Shown: positions 26,148 through 35,013, numbered from the stretch's first letter. The stretch: DNA of 64,000 bases from Candidatus Thorarchaeota archaeon (GCA_011365025.1 RDOF01000002.1:114555-178554), one strand, 5' to 3'. Numbers and translations are program-made. Notes: generated by a model not told the origin, from the letters alone.

Positions 26148-26281
26148 TATAGCCACCCAAGAAAGGAAACACTCCGATATTAAGCTCCTGTTAGCGTCTT
26201 CGCTTTTTGAACCCATGAGAAGATTATTCAAGGCCCAGCGCAGAGCTATCTATCGTGAGTCTTCTCTCGGAGGTCACAAAA

Positions 26282-27085
26282 ATGGAACCAAAGCGCCTAT
26301 TGGAGGCTAATGATCTTGCTGTCAGATATCCGAACGGCGAGATTGCATTGCATAATGTTAGCTTCAGTATAAACTCGCCCAGCTTCACGGCAATAATCGG
26401 TCCAAATGGGTCTGGCAAAAGCACACTCGTAAAGACCACGCTTGGTCTGCTGAAGCCTGTCAGAGGATTTGTTAAACTACTTGGATTCGATTCGGTTCGA
26501 GAGAAGAATCGCATTAGGAAAATCGTACGTTATGTCCCTCAGCGCGATCACATTGACCTGAATGTGCCTATGAAGGTCAAAGACATTGTAATGATGGGAC
26601 GTCTCTTGAAGAAACCTCCTCCACGATTTTCAACATCCAAAGACAAGGACGCAGCCATTGGAGCCCTAAAACAAGTCGATATGGAGACCTTGTGGGAGCG
26701 TCCTTTTCCTGAGCTTTCTGGTGGCCAGCGACAGAGGGTGCTTGTGGCAAGAGCACTTGCCAGTGAGGGCTCAGTGCTAATGTTAGATGAACCCCTGGCT
26801 GGTACTGACGCTCAAAGTCAAGATCTGATTGTAGAAGCCCTTGGCACCTATCATCAAGAGAACGATGTGGACATAATCATGGTGACTCATGACCTAAACC
26901 CAATACATACCTTCGTCAAAGATGTTCTTCTCATGAAAAACACGGTTGTTGGCATTGGAACTCCCTGCGATATCATGGACCCAGATATGATGAAGCGTGT
27001 TTATGGGCCAACGGCAAGAATCGTTGAACACTCGGGACATAGATACTGCATCACAAAGGACTCGGGGTTTGACCGTCATGATTGA
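26282..27085 (+). CDS. znuC: Metal ABC importer ATPase (ZnuC/MntB type)
   Basis: A 267-residue ATPase. Walker A GPNGSGKST near residues 41-49, Q-loop VPQRDH, signature LSGGQRQRVLVARAL near 148-162, Walker B VLMLDEPLAGTD and switch His in IMVTHDLNP. ATG 26282 follows a GGAGG 8 bases upstream. It overlaps the permease start by 8 bases and pairs with the divergent binding protein. A DtxR-type regulator is encoded at 48907, but no link to this operon is visible in sequence. Confidence 0.9.
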   Translation: MEPKRLLEANDLAVRYPNGEIALHNVSFSINSPSFTAIIGPNGSGKSTLVKTTLGLLKPVRGFVKLLGFDSVREKNRIRKIVRYVPQRDHIDLNVPMKVKDIVMMGRLLKKPPPRFSTSKDKDAAIGALKQVDMETLWERPFPELSGGQRQRVLVARALASEGSVLMLDEPLAGTDAQSQDLIVEALGTYHQENDVDIIMVTHDLNPIHTFVKDVLLMKNTVVGIGTPCDIMDPDMMKRVYGPTARIVEHSGHRYCITKDSGFDRHD

Positions 27086-28016
27086 CATCATCGCTTTAAT
27101 ACTTGACAGCCCCTTCCTGCAGAGGGCTCTAATTGGGGCTCTTCTAATCGCAATCGTCGCCTCCAGTAGCGGGACATTCTTGGTCTTCCGAGGTCTCTCC
27201 TTCATGACATCAGGTGCAGCACATGCCGCACTTGGTGGAGCAGCTTTGGGCTTCTATCTCCAAGCAACGGGGATCGCACCCTGGTTTGACCCTATTATTG
27301 GCGCTCTACTGTTTGCAGTCTTGGTCGCCGTTGTCACAGGTTATGCGGGTGAGTCAGGCATTGCAGAGAAGATGGAAGTAGCAGTAGGCGTTTCCTTCGC
27401 CTTCTCCATGAGCCTTGCTGTTTTTCTTATGTACTACATTCCCTCTCAAGATGTTCTGAGAATCTGGGCTTACCTTGTGGGCGACATCTTGCTCCTTACA
27501 GACTTCGACATTGTTACACTCGCCGCCACAACCGCCATACTCGTCTTCATCATGGCGATGTTCGGGAAGGAGTTCATCTATGTAAGCGTAGATATGGAAG
27601 GCTCCATTGCCCACGGAATGAATGCAAGGGCATACCACTACCTGATGTTGATTATTTCCGCCTTGGCTATTGCGCTCGCTACCAAAGCTGTTGGTGCAAT
27701 TCTGGTCTATGCAATAATGGTCGCTCCTGCAGCAGCTTCAAATGAAGTACTTCGGACCGTTCGCGGGGTCGTTGTAGCCGTGTTTTGCATAGCCCTACTG
27801 TCAGAACTCATCGGAATCTCACTTTCTTTCATAATTCGCGTGTCTCCCAGCGCAATGGCTGGTATCATTGCCTCTCTGTCGTACATAGTTGGTTTGTATA
27901 TCAAGAGAGTTCGAGAACGTGTTGGTCTTGACGACTTGGAGGACAAGCTAAAGGAGTTTGAAACCCCGCCGCTCTCTAGCATACATCCATCTGCCCATGG
28001 TGACCACTCCCATTGA
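27078..28016 (+). CDS. znuB: Metal ABC importer permease (ZnuB/MntC type)
   Basis: A 312-residue membrane protein with about eight to nine helices. The family stretch FRGLSFMTSGAAHAALGGAALGF near residues 38-60 and the helix AVGAILVYAIMVAPAAAS near 207-224 are typical of the ABC-3 permeases for zinc or manganese. The C-terminus is charged and ends with two histidines (HGDHSH). ATG 27078 overlaps the ATPase stop, so translation is coupled. Confidence 0.9.
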   Translation: MIDIIALILDSPFLQRALIGALLIAIVASSSGTFLVFRGLSFMTSGAAHAALGGAALGFYLQATGIAPWFDPIIGALLFAVLVAVVTGYAGESGIAEKMEVAVGVSFAFSMSLAVFLMYYIPSQDVLRIWAYLVGDILLLTDFDIVTLAATTAILVFIMAMFGKEFIYVSVDMEGSIAHGMNARAYHYLMLIISALAIALATKAVGAILVYAIMVAPAAASNEVLRTVRGVVVAVFCIALLSELIGISLSFIIRVSPSAMAGIIASLSYIVGLYIKRVRERVGLDDLEDKLKEFETPPLSSIHPSAHGDHSH

Positions 28017-28061
28017 ATGCAAAATAGGCTAGTATATTCTTGATGCTGTCGGTATCTTTAA

Positions 28062-28505
28062 GTGGAGTACATATTCTTCCCGACGCCAAGGCCGGTGCAA
28101 AAGAGAATGAGTGATGAAGTTCCCGAACGCGAAGAAATCATCCGTTCAACAATAATTACTGTGTTCCTTACAGCGATTCTCTTAGTTTTCGGACTGGTTA
28201 TGTGGGCATGGTCTGCTCCAGATATCATTGCCACATCTCCGGTTGGTGCACTAAATACGATGAACCTATTCTTGGTTCCTATCATCGAGATCTTCACAAT
28301 GTTCGGAGTCTTCGTATTTCTCACCGTTACGGCAGTGAATCTGAGACTCTATCTAACCCAAATCCGGTCAGGATGGCTTGAGATTATTGTTCTTCTCATC
28401 ATTGTTACTCTAATGGCCTACCTGATGTACTCCCTCGAAGTTGCCGCAGTTACTGCCCTTCTGTCCATGGCATTCATTGTCTACCTTTACTTACTCCAGG
28501 AGTAA
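28062..28505 (+). CDS. Small four-helix membrane protein, unknown
   Basis: Up to 147 residues with a charged N-terminus and four hydrophobic helices (IITVFLTAILLVFGLVMWAW, then NLFLVPIIEIFTMFGVFVFL and two more near the C-terminus). Starts at GTG 28062; ATG 28107 is also plausible. It lies 45 bases after the metal permease and may be co-transcribed, but the sequence gives no functional motif. Confidence 0.6.
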   Translation: MEYIFFPTPRPVQKRMSDEVPEREEIIRSTIITVFLTAILLVFGLVMWAWSAPDIIATSPVGALNTMNLFLVPIIEIFTMFGVFVFLTVTAVNLRLYLTQIRSGWLEIIVLLIIVTLMAYLMYSLEVAAVTALLSMAFIVYLYLLQE

Positions 28506-28544
28506 GTTGTGCTTTCGTGACATTGGCTCTATGCATTATGTTCC

Positions 28545-28640
28545 TGTAGGAAGCTTTATGTGTCTAGGTCAGACTTTGCGCTTAGAGCCCTAGACTGTAT
28601 CATAAGTCTGGGGCAACAGTAATTGCAGTCTGGTGTCAAC
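28545..28640 (+). other. Possible structured leader before the proteasome operon
   Basis: The 218-base gap before psmA contains a TATA-like GCTTTATG near 28551-28558 and inverted segments: GTCTAGG near 28561 pairs with CCTAGAC near 28590, and CAGACT near 28569 pairs with AGTCTG near 28605. It could be a folded 5-prime leader or a small RNA. I see no tRNA features. Low certainty. Confidence 0.25.
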
Positions 28641-28723
28641 CCGTCGGAATTGTTAGGCGGTGCCCATGATTTGAGGCTCCTACTTCCGTCAGGTTACAGC
28701 GTTGACTACTTGGAGGAAAGAAA

Positions 28724-29443
28724 GTGTTTGGGATATCTGGTGCTGGATATGATATGTCAACCAGCATCTTTAGTCCTGAGGGACGCATCTTTGCAGCTGA
28801 ATATGCTAAGAAGGCAGTTGAGCAGGGCGCCACTTCAATTGGAGTTCTTGTTAACGATGGTGTCATTCTCCTCGCAGAGAAGAAACTGATGCCCCTTCAA
28901 GAGCCAGATAGCGTGGAGAAGATTTCTAAGATTGACGATCATGCTGGAGTCGCCACATCCGGCTTCATGGCTGACGCAAGGAAGCTTATCCAGGAAGCCC
29001 GGATTAAAGCACAGTCATATTGGTTAACATACGAGGAAATAGTCCCAGGCGAAGCACTCGCAGAGCATATCTGTGATTTGAAGGCACAGTATACTCAAGG
29101 AGGCGGAATCAGGCCATATGGCGTAGCAATGATTATTGGCTCTGTTGACCAGGACAACACTCCGAGGCTCTTTGTCACTGATCCTGTAGGGACATATTGG
29201 GGCTTTCTTGCAGCGGTCATTGGTCGTGGAAGCACACCTGCTGGCCAATACTTGGAGCAAAACTATGACAAAAGCAAGAAGCAGACACTTGATCAAGCTG
29301 TAAAACTAGCCCTGGATGCACTAAGACAAGCGACAGACTCCGAGCTGACTGCAGACAATGTTGAGATTGCGAAAATCCCAGTGAAGACAAAAGTGTTTCA
29401 CAGGCTTGCTCGTGAAGAGAAAGAAGCCTTCCTTGGAGCCTAA
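28724..29443 (+). CDS. psmA: Proteasome alpha subunit
   Basis: Outer-ring subunit of the archaeal 20S proteasome, which gates substrate entry. The 239-residue protein has the signature FSPEGRIFAAEYAKKAVEQG near residues 16-35, an N-terminal gate segment MFGISGAGYD, and RPYGVAMIIG near 128 in the central sheet. No catalytic Thr, as expected for alpha. Starts at GTG 28724 with GGAGG about 10 bases before. It opens a run conserved in many archaea: psmA, SBDS, rrp4, rrp41, rrp42, L37Ae. The beta subunit is not in the window. Confidence 0.95.
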   Translation: MFGISGAGYDMSTSIFSPEGRIFAAEYAKKAVEQGATSIGVLVNDGVILLAEKKLMPLQEPDSVEKISKIDDHAGVATSGFMADARKLIQEARIKAQSYWLTYEEIVPGEALAEHICDLKAQYTQGGGIRPYGVAMIIGSVDQDNTPRLFVTDPVGTYWGFLAAVIGRGSTPAGQYLEQNYDKSKKQTLDQAVKLALDALRQATDSELTADNVEIAKIPVKTKVFHRLAREEKEAFLGA

Positions 29444-29464
29444 ACACTGAGGAGGAAATAACCA

Positions 29465-30190
29465 TTGATGGGTTCAGGCAGAAAAACAGGTGACAAGTGG
29501 CTAGAACTTGATGCCGTTGTGATAGGCTACAAGAAAGGCCACGTCCGTATTGAGATATTTGTTGACCCTGATCGCGCCTTCGAATATAGACGCGGAGGTC
29601 AGGTTCCCATTGAGGAAATCCTGAAGAGCTACACCATCTACGAAGATGCAAAACGCGGCGATCATGCCTCCAAAGAGCTTGTTGAGGACGCCTTTGGAAC
29701 CAGCGACATCTTTGAAATTGCTCCTGAAATTATAAAGCATGGCGAATTCAGACTGACCCATGAACAGAGAAATCAGATGGTTGACGAAAAAACGGAACAA
29801 ATCATCGAGCACATTTCCAAGCGTGCCATGAATCCACAGACTGGTCATCCACACCCTCCTGATCGCATTAGACAGGCAATGGAAGAAGCAAAAGTACGTG
29901 TAGATCCATTCATCAAGGTTGATGAGCAAATACCCGGAGTAGTACAGGCACTTCGAGTAATCATCCCAATATCCTTTGAAAGCGTGAAGCTTCAAATCAC
30001 ACTCCCTGCTGCCCATAGCGGAAAAGGCTACAACATGGTTGCAGAGTCAGGAGTAATCAAGAACGAGTCTTGGTCACAGGATGGGTCATGGACCGGGCTC
30101 ATCGAAATTCCAGCCCAGAAGCGTCAGGAGCTCTATGACAGCCTCAACAAACTATGCAAGGGACAGGTCAGGATTGAGACTGTCCGGTAA
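29465..30190 (+). CDS. sdo1: SBDS ribosome maturation protein
   Basis: Helps release eIF6 and finish 60S-type subunit assembly. The 241-residue protein has the three SBDS domains: N-terminal FYSH domain (KWLELDAVVIGYKKGHVRIE to about 90), central helical domain with RNQMVDEKTEQIIEHISKRA and HPHPPDRIRQAM, and a C-terminal ferredoxin-like domain (LRVIIPISFESVKLQITLP to the end). GGAGG lies 9 bases before TTG 29465; ATG 29468 is equally likely. Its place between psmA and the exosome genes is the usual archaeal order. Confidence 0.95.
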   Translation: MMGSGRKTGDKWLELDAVVIGYKKGHVRIEIFVDPDRAFEYRRGGQVPIEEILKSYTIYEDAKRGDHASKELVEDAFGTSDIFEIAPEIIKHGEFRLTHEQRNQMVDEKTEQIIEHISKRAMNPQTGHPHPPDRIRQAMEEAKVRVDPFIKVDEQIPGVVQALRVIIPISFESVKLQITLPAAHSGKGYNMVAESGVIKNESWSQDGSWTGLIEIPAQKRQELYDSLNKLCKGQVRIETVR

Positions 30191-30241
30191 AATGGTAATC
30201 ATACAATTCAATTCATTAACGAAATCAAACGAGGGAATACA

Positions 30242-31210
30242 TTGGCAGTATACTTTCAAAAGCGAGAAATAGTGGTCCCCGGTCAGTTGTTAGCAGAGGG
30301 CAGATATCGCCCCTCCGAAGGGACCTATAGTGAAAAAGGCAAGATCTATGCATCGGTTGTTGGCCTTGCAGAGCTTCGCGGAAATAGAGTGAAGGTTGTG
30401 GCTCTAGAAGGAGTTTACATCCCCCGCGAGGGTGACTTAGTACTTGGAACAATCACAATTGTTGCTGGAAACAACTGGAAAGTTGATATTGGGGGTCCTT
30501 ATGGAGCCTCCCTGCACGCCAACAATGCGTTGCGCAGACCTTACTCCGACGACATATCCGAATACATGGACATCGGCGACGTCATTGCCGCTGAGGTCAT
30601 GGCCTTCGACAGGAGTGGAGGTCCATTCCTCAGTATGAAAGGGAGAGGGCTGCGAAAACTTACCGATGGCATGATTTTGCACATCAGTCCGGCTAAGATA
30701 CCCAGAATAATTGGACGAAGGGGGTCAATGATCAATATGGTCAAAGACCAGCTCCGCATCCAGACCATGGTGGGGCAAAACGGCAGAATTTGGATTCGTG
30801 CTCCAAACACGGAGATACTACGCTTGGCAATTAAGGCCTTCAAAATGATTGAAGCTGAAGCACATACTTCAAAGCTCACAGATCGTGTGAAAACAATGCT
30901 AGAAGAAGAGATGGCCAAGCTAGAAGGCTTGCCGGACGAAACCGAGGCTGAAATGGGTTCGGAAGATACTCCGGACATAACGGACGAACCGGAACCTCAG
31001 CGTGAAAATGATACAGACTCGGCTCCTGAGGTACCAGATGTTGAAGAAACGCCTTCGACTAAGAAGGCTGGTAATGAAGTGGCAGCAAAGGAAGATGAAG
31101 CTGCTTCGACACCTGATGAAGAAGCGATGAGCGCTGACGGGGAGGCTGAGTCTGGTGAACCCGAAGATGATTCAATAAAGGATAATGATTCAGAGGAAGT
31201 GAATGAGTAA
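30242..31210 (+). CDS. rrp4: Exosome RNA-binding subunit Rrp4 with long acidic tail
   Basis: Cap subunit that guides RNA into the exosome ring. Residues 1-60 form the N-terminal domain (VVPGQLLAEG), about 60-135 the S1 domain and about 140-210 the KH domain with the loop IIGRRGSM near 156-163. Archaeal Rrp4 is usually near 230 residues. This one is 322: from about 230 on it is a Glu/Asp/Ser/Thr-rich, disordered-looking extension with no domain. Starts at TTG 30242. Its stop overlaps the rrp41 ATG by one base. Confidence 0.93.
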   Translation: MAVYFQKREIVVPGQLLAEGRYRPSEGTYSEKGKIYASVVGLAELRGNRVKVVALEGVYIPREGDLVLGTITIVAGNNWKVDIGGPYGASLHANNALRRPYSDDISEYMDIGDVIAAEVMAFDRSGGPFLSMKGRGLRKLTDGMILHISPAKIPRIIGRRGSMINMVKDQLRIQTMVGQNGRIWIRAPNTEILRLAIKAFKMIEAEAHTSKLTDRVKTMLEEEMAKLEGLPDETEAEMGSEDTPDITDEPEPQRENDTDSAPEVPDVEETPSTKKAGNEVAAKEDEAASTPDEEAMSADGEAESGEPEDDSIKDNDSEEVNE

Positions 31211-32025
31211 TGAGTTCAGAGAAACGGCCTGAGGCTTTGATAAATGCTGAAGGCTTACGATTTGACGGGAGAAGGCCGGACGAATTGCGTCCGATTCAGA
31301 TGGAAGTTGGGGTTCTTAAGAGCGCAGATGGGTCTGCATCTATTAGGCAGGGAAAGACATACATCCTAGCTGCCGTTTACGGCCCACGCGAATTGCACCC
31401 AAGGCATCTGACCCTTAATGACCGAGCATTTTTGAGATGTGTATATCGCATGGCGACTTTCTCCGTTTCTGACAGGAAGCGGCCAGCCCCCTCCCGCCGG
31501 GAGAGAGAGATCTCGATGGTAATTGCAAATGCACTGGAGCCAGCGCTCTTTCTGGAAGACTTTCCTAAAGCTGTCGTTGATGTGTTTATCCAAGTCATTC
31601 AAGCCGATGGTGGGACTAGGTGTGCTGCAATCAATGCAGCTTCTTTGGCGCTGGCAGACGCCGGGATTCCAATGAGATCTTTGGTGCCTGCAGTAGCTGT
31701 TGGTAAAGCTGATGGCACGCTTGTTGTGGACCTGGGCGATGAGGAAGACAAGTACGGGGATGGCGATATTCCTTTGGCTGTCTTGCCTAAGACTGGCGAG
31801 ATAACCCTCCTCCAGCAAGATGGTTCTTTCACGCGAGAAGAACTTCTTGAGGCAATGCAAATGGGTGTAAATGCATGCAAATACCTCCATGAGCTGCAGA
31901 AGGATGCCTTGAAACGTGCCTATGCAAAGCGAACTCCCGAAGATGATGAAGATGAAGACGATGAGGACTTTGAAGACGACTTAGAAGCCGATCTTGGAGA
32001 GTCCGACATAATGGAGGATGAATAG
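31210..32025 (+). CDS. rrp41: Exosome catalytic subunit Rrp41 with acidic tail
   Basis: Phosphorolytic RNase PH-type subunit. The 271-residue protein shows RFDGRRPDELRP near residues 15-26, the phosphate-site region SRREREIS near 96-103, and the catalytic acid motif EDKYGDGDIP near 178-187. The last 30 residues (from about 242) are almost all Asp and Glu and exceed the usual family length. ATG 31210 overlaps the rrp4 stop, so translation is coupled. It forms the hexameric ring with Rrp42. Confidence 0.95.
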   Translation: MSSEKRPEALINAEGLRFDGRRPDELRPIQMEVGVLKSADGSASIRQGKTYILAAVYGPRELHPRHLTLNDRAFLRCVYRMATFSVSDRKRPAPSRREREISMVIANALEPALFLEDFPKAVVDVFIQVIQADGGTRCAAINAASLALADAGIPMRSLVPAVAVGKADGTLVVDLGDEEDKYGDGDIPLAVLPKTGEITLLQQDGSFTREELLEAMQMGVNACKYLHELQKDALKRAYAKRTPEDDEDEDDEDFEDDLEADLGESDIMEDE

Positions 32026-32026
32026 A

Positions 32027-32854
32027 ATGGGAGATTTTAGTGCTGAAGTAATTAGTCACATTGATCGCAACTACATTGCCGACCTGTTGAAGAAGGGAGA
32101 TAGAGTAGACGGGAGAAAATTCGATGAGTACCGTCTGCTTGAAATCGAACCCAATCCAGTAGCCGCAAAGGCAGAGGGGTCTGCAATAGTGAAACTAGGC
32201 GGAACAAGCGTAGTAGCAGGAGTTAAGGTGCTAACTGGCGAGCCATACCCAGATACGGCTGATGAAGGGGTTGTTATGGTTACGGCCGAACTGGCGCCTA
32301 TTGCTTCTCCCTTGTTTGAGCTTGGGCCTCCAAAAGAAGATGCAATTGAACTGGCTCGTGTTGTTGACCGAGGTGTTCGTGAGTCCGGGACAGTAGACGT
32401 GAAGAAGCTTTGCATTGAAGAAGGCAAGAAGGTCTACATGGTCTTTGCTGATGTCTATCCTTTGGAATATGATGGGAATCTAATTGATGCAAGCTCAATC
32501 GCAGTGAATGCTGCATTGTTGACAACACGCTTCCCCGAAATGAAAGTGGAGGATGACGAGCTTGTGGAAACTGGCAAGACACTCGAACTACCCTTGAGTA
32601 ACATGGCTATTGAACACACCGTATCCAAGATTGCAGATTATGTGGTCATCGATCCAATCCTCAAGGAAGAAATGGTTCAGGATTGTCGCCTAACCATGGC
32701 TGTCGACAAGGACGACAAATTCACCGCCCTTCAGAAGGGAGGTGGTTCCGGTCCAATATCTATTGAATTGATTGACCAAGCAATGGGTATGGCACTTGAT
32801 CGCGCGAAGGACATTCGCGAAGCAATCCACGAGGCCGTTAAGGAATCCAATTAG
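32027..32854 (+). CDS. rrp42: Exosome ring subunit Rrp42
   Basis: The structural RNase PH-fold partner of Rrp41. About 275 residues with GDRVDGRKFDEYR near 24-36, KAEGSAIVKLGGTSVVAGVK near 49-68 and the region NLIDASSIAVNAALL near 150. It lacks the catalytic acid motif of Rrp41, as normal. ATG 32027 has GGAGG 9 bases before it; ATG 32018 is too close to that site. Its tail is short and not acidic, unlike its neighbours. Confidence 0.94.
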   Translation: MGDFSAEVISHIDRNYIADLLKKGDRVDGRKFDEYRLLEIEPNPVAAKAEGSAIVKLGGTSVVAGVKVLTGEPYPDTADEGVVMVTAELAPIASPLFELGPPKEDAIELARVVDRGVRESGTVDVKKLCIEEGKKVYMVFADVYPLEYDGNLIDASSIAVNAALLTTRFPEMKVEDDELVETGKTLELPLSNMAIEHTVSKIADYVVIDPILKEEMVQDCRLTMAVDKDDKFTALQKGGGSGPISIELIDQAMGMALDRAKDIREAIHEAVKESN

Positions 32855-32900
32855 AAGGTTAATTTGGTGCCTTGAGTCCTCTCGAGGCACACAACCTTCT
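32854..32900 (+). other. Strong hairpin between rrp42 and L37Ae genes
   Basis: Inner stem 32867-32876 (GTGCCTTGAG) pairs with 32881-32890 (CTCGAGGCAC) over a TCCT loop, with one wobble. An outer stem AGAAGGTT / AACCTTCT flanks it, starting at the rrp42 stop. A second small hairpin (TGATGGT / ACCATCA) follows near 32953-32969. No T-run follows the first stem, so an RNA-processing or mRNA-stability element is as likely as a terminator. Confidence 0.5.
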
Positions 32901-33000
32901 CAGTTACAGACAGATACGCTAATAAGCGAAAGCGAAGGGCGACTGGATGAAACTGATGGTTAAACCATCAATATAACAAAATCTGAAGGAGACCAATTCG

Positions 33001-33405
33001 TTGGCACGTACCAAAAAGGTCGGAAGCACTGGACGATTCGGCTCTAGATACGGAGCCAAGCTACGCAGAAGGGTACTTGATATTGAGAAGCGGAGAAACG
33101 AACCACATCGATGCCCTTCGTGTGCCACTCGTGCTTTGGCTCGCAAGGCTGCCGGTCTCTGGATTTGTAAGAAATGCGGTGTTCTCTTTGCTGGCGGTGC
33201 CTACGTCCCCTATACTGATGCAGGACGCGCAGCAAGACGTGCTATCGCGCAGAGGGTATCAGGCGACTTTCTCGCTTTGCGAGATGAAGACGATGATGAA
33301 ATCGTCGATCCAAGCGAGTTTCTGCCCAATATCGAAGAAGAAGTCATCGTTGCCACAACAGTAGAAAACGATGATGATGAAGAGTCTGGCGAAGTTCCCG
33401 AATAG
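33001..33405 (+). CDS. rpl37ae: Ribosomal protein L37Ae (eL43) with acidic extension
   Basis: Zinc-ribbon large-subunit protein. N-terminal KKVGSTGRFGSRYG near residues 5-18, zinc cysteines CPSC (38-41) and CKKC (56-59), and GGAYVPYT near 65-72. The ordinary archaeal protein is about 80-95 residues. Here it is 134 because of an Asp/Glu-rich tail from about residue 92, ending DDDEESGEVPE. Start TTG 33001 with GGAG upstream. It starts a run of Brix, Pcc1, prefoldin, DUF3194 and DHH genes known from many archaea. Confidence 0.93.
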   Translation: MARTKKVGSTGRFGSRYGAKLRRRVLDIEKRRNEPHRCPSCATRALARKAAGLWICKKCGVLFAGGAYVPYTDAGRAARRAIAQRVSGDFLALRDEDDDEIVDPSEFLPNIEEEVIVATTVENDDDEESGEVPE

Positions 33406-33442
33406 AGCAAATCTCTCATCTTGCTTGGGGCAGTGATTTGAG

Positions 33443-33997
33443 ATGCCCAATCTACTAATTACAACTTCTCGCAGTACCTCCAATAGAGTGCGGACCTTCG
33501 TTCGTGATCTATGGTCTGTGCATCCCGGAAGTGAACGCTTCAATCGTGGAGGTATGAGTCTCAATGAGCTCATTGCTAGAATTGGCCATTTAGGAGCAAA
33601 AGCCGCAATAGTGGTGTCCATGTTCAAAGGCAATCCAAGAAGCGTGAAATTCCTGTTACCAACGGGAAGCATAGCTGCTACACTTATCTTGGAGAGTGCA
33701 GTTCTTCGAAGAGAAATCATGCCTACCAAAGCACCACGCATCAACGGCATCCTAGGTATTAGTGTTGAAGGGAGTTCATCTGAGCGTACTCGAGCCGTAG
33801 CTAACTTGTTTTCAGAGCTGCTTGATGTGCCGGTGTCCGAGAGACCCTCCCCAAGATCCATTGGGGCGGAAGGAGTCGGACATATCGAGTTATGGTTCTC
33901 AGATCTTCCGCATGGAAAGGTACTTTGGACATATTTTCATACCTCAGATGGCAACGAAATAGGACCTCGCATGAGAATTGCCAAATACGAGAGGTAG
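33443..33997 (+). CDS. Brix-domain ribosome biogenesis protein
   Basis: Archaeal IMP4-like protein for rRNA processing and large-subunit assembly. The 184-residue sequence opens MPNLLITTSRSTSNRVRTFV, followed by FNRGGMSLNELI, both typical of the archaeal Brix family, and continues through GNPRSVKFLLPTGSI. Single domain with no extension. ATG 33443 lies 37 bases after L37Ae. The following gene, pcc1, starts 7 bases after its stop. Confidence 0.9.
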   Translation: MPNLLITTSRSTSNRVRTFVRDLWSVHPGSERFNRGGMSLNELIARIGHLGAKAAIVVSMFKGNPRSVKFLLPTGSIAATLILESAVLRREIMPTKAPRINGILGISVEGSSSERTRAVANLFSELLDVPVSERPSPRSIGAEGVGHIELWFSDLPHGKVLWTYFHTSDGNEIGPRMRIAKYER

Positions 33998-34004
33998 AGC
34001 AAGC

Positions 34005-34277
34005 ATGGGTTCAGATATTGCCTTCTTACAAGCGAACATGGAAATACCCCTTGCTTCCGAAGAATTGGCTCGAGTAATTCGGGATGCAATCTATCCTGAA
34101 ACCAGCTCTGCCCCGTCGGACCGGGCAAGAGTCAAAGTGAGCGTGAAGTCTTCTATCCTCATTATTGAAGTATCAGCAGAGGATTTGACAGCATTCCGAG
34201 CTGCTATGAACTCCTACGTTGCATGGATTTCTGGATGCATTCGTGCCGTCAAATCGGTCACAGGCCAAAATCCTTAA
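34005..34277 (+). CDS. pcc1: KEOPS complex subunit Pcc1
   Basis: Small dimerising subunit of KEOPS, needed for t6A in tRNA. About 90 residues: LQANMEIPLASEELARVIRDAI, then VKVSVKSSILIIEVSAEDLTAFRAAMNSYVAWI (in part), the CTAG/Pcc1 pattern of two strands and a helix. ATG 34005 gives the standard length; the frame is open to 33978 inside the Brix gene. Other KEOPS-linked genes in the window are Cgi121 (51367) and Sua5 (52521); Kae1 and Bud32 are not present. Confidence 0.88.
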   Translation: MGSDIAFLQANMEIPLASEELARVIRDAIYPETSSAPSDRARVKVSVKSSILIIEVSAEDLTAFRAAMNSYVAWISGCIRAVKSVTGQNP

Positions 34278-34336
34278 GTCGCAACCCTGAAGCCGAAGTC
34301 GGAAGCAACCCGCTACTATTATGGTGTTGAAGTATA

Positions 34337-34696
34337 ATGGCTCAGAGTATTCCTCCTGCATTGCAGGATGACCTAAGAAGATTCGATAACTTGAGACAAC
34401 AGCAGGAAACACTTGTCACTTACAAACAAACAATTCAAAACGAATTAGTTGAGCTTCGGGCCACTCTTGAGGAGTTGCGCAAGCAGCCTGATGATGTGGT
34501 CACGTACAAGAGCGTTGGTCAGGTTATGTTTCGGGTAGATAAGGTTAAGCTAGTTGAAGAACTTGATGATCGAGAGAAGACACTGCAAATGAAGTTTGAA
34601 TCGACGAATAGTCAAGTTGAGAAATTGACGAAGAAGCTCAGTGATCTCGAAGCGAAAATAAAAATCGAGATTGCTAAGCGTGAACCAAAGCTCTAG
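34337..34696 (+). CDS. pfdB: Prefoldin beta subunit
   Basis: Holdase chaperone subunit that passes unfolded proteins to the thermosome. The 119-residue protein is two long coiled-coil arms (residues 5-50 and 70-115) joined by the beta hairpin VTYKSVGQVMFRVDK near 54-68, the family hallmark. ATG 34337. It ends in the GTG of the DUF3194 gene, an overlap seen in many archaea. An actin-coding gene at 60595 makes this chaperone of extra interest, as eukaryotic prefoldin serves actin. Confidence 0.93.
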   Translation: MAQSIPPALQDDLRRFDNLRQQQETLVTYKQTIQNELVELRATLEELRKQPDDVVTYKSVGQVMFRVDKVKLVEELDDREKTLQMKFESTNSQVEKLTKKLSDLEAKIKIEIAKREPKL

Positions 34697-35013
34697 TGAG
34701 AGAGATGCGGCGATTAGCTGAAGAAATCGGGCTGCCTGAGCTTTCAGAGGAGCAAATCGAAATTCTAGCTGAAGAGTGCGAGGCAAAAATAACCGAATTC
34801 ATACTTGGCAAGATTCCCAAGAAAAGCATTAGTGAGCTGACTGTAATTTGCTCTCTCCAGCTTGAAGACCAACTTGACCTTGATATTGATATAGACCTCT
34901 CTCAAAACTACGATAGCGGAAGTGACCTTGATGACATTCTTTCCGAAGCAGCAGAATATGGCACGGCTTGGCTTGAGAAACGTCTCAAGGAGTTGAAAGG
35001 GCGTGAGTCTTAG
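34696..35013 (+). CDS. DUF3194 family protein
   Basis: A 105-residue acidic protein with the archaeal DUF3194 pattern: LSEEQIEILAEECEAKITEF near residues 16-35, then ISELTVICSLQLEDQLDLDID, and a terminal helix AAEYGTAWLEKRLKELK. Function unknown; the family is almost always encoded beside prefoldin beta, so a role in the same process is reasonable. GTG 34696 overlaps the prefoldin stop, and its end overlaps the DHH gene by 11 bases. Confidence 0.85.
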   Translation: MREMRRLAEEIGLPELSEEQIEILAEECEAKITEFILGKIPKKSISELTVICSLQLEDQLDLDIDIDLSQNYDSGSDLDDILSEAAEYGTAWLEKRLKELKGRES

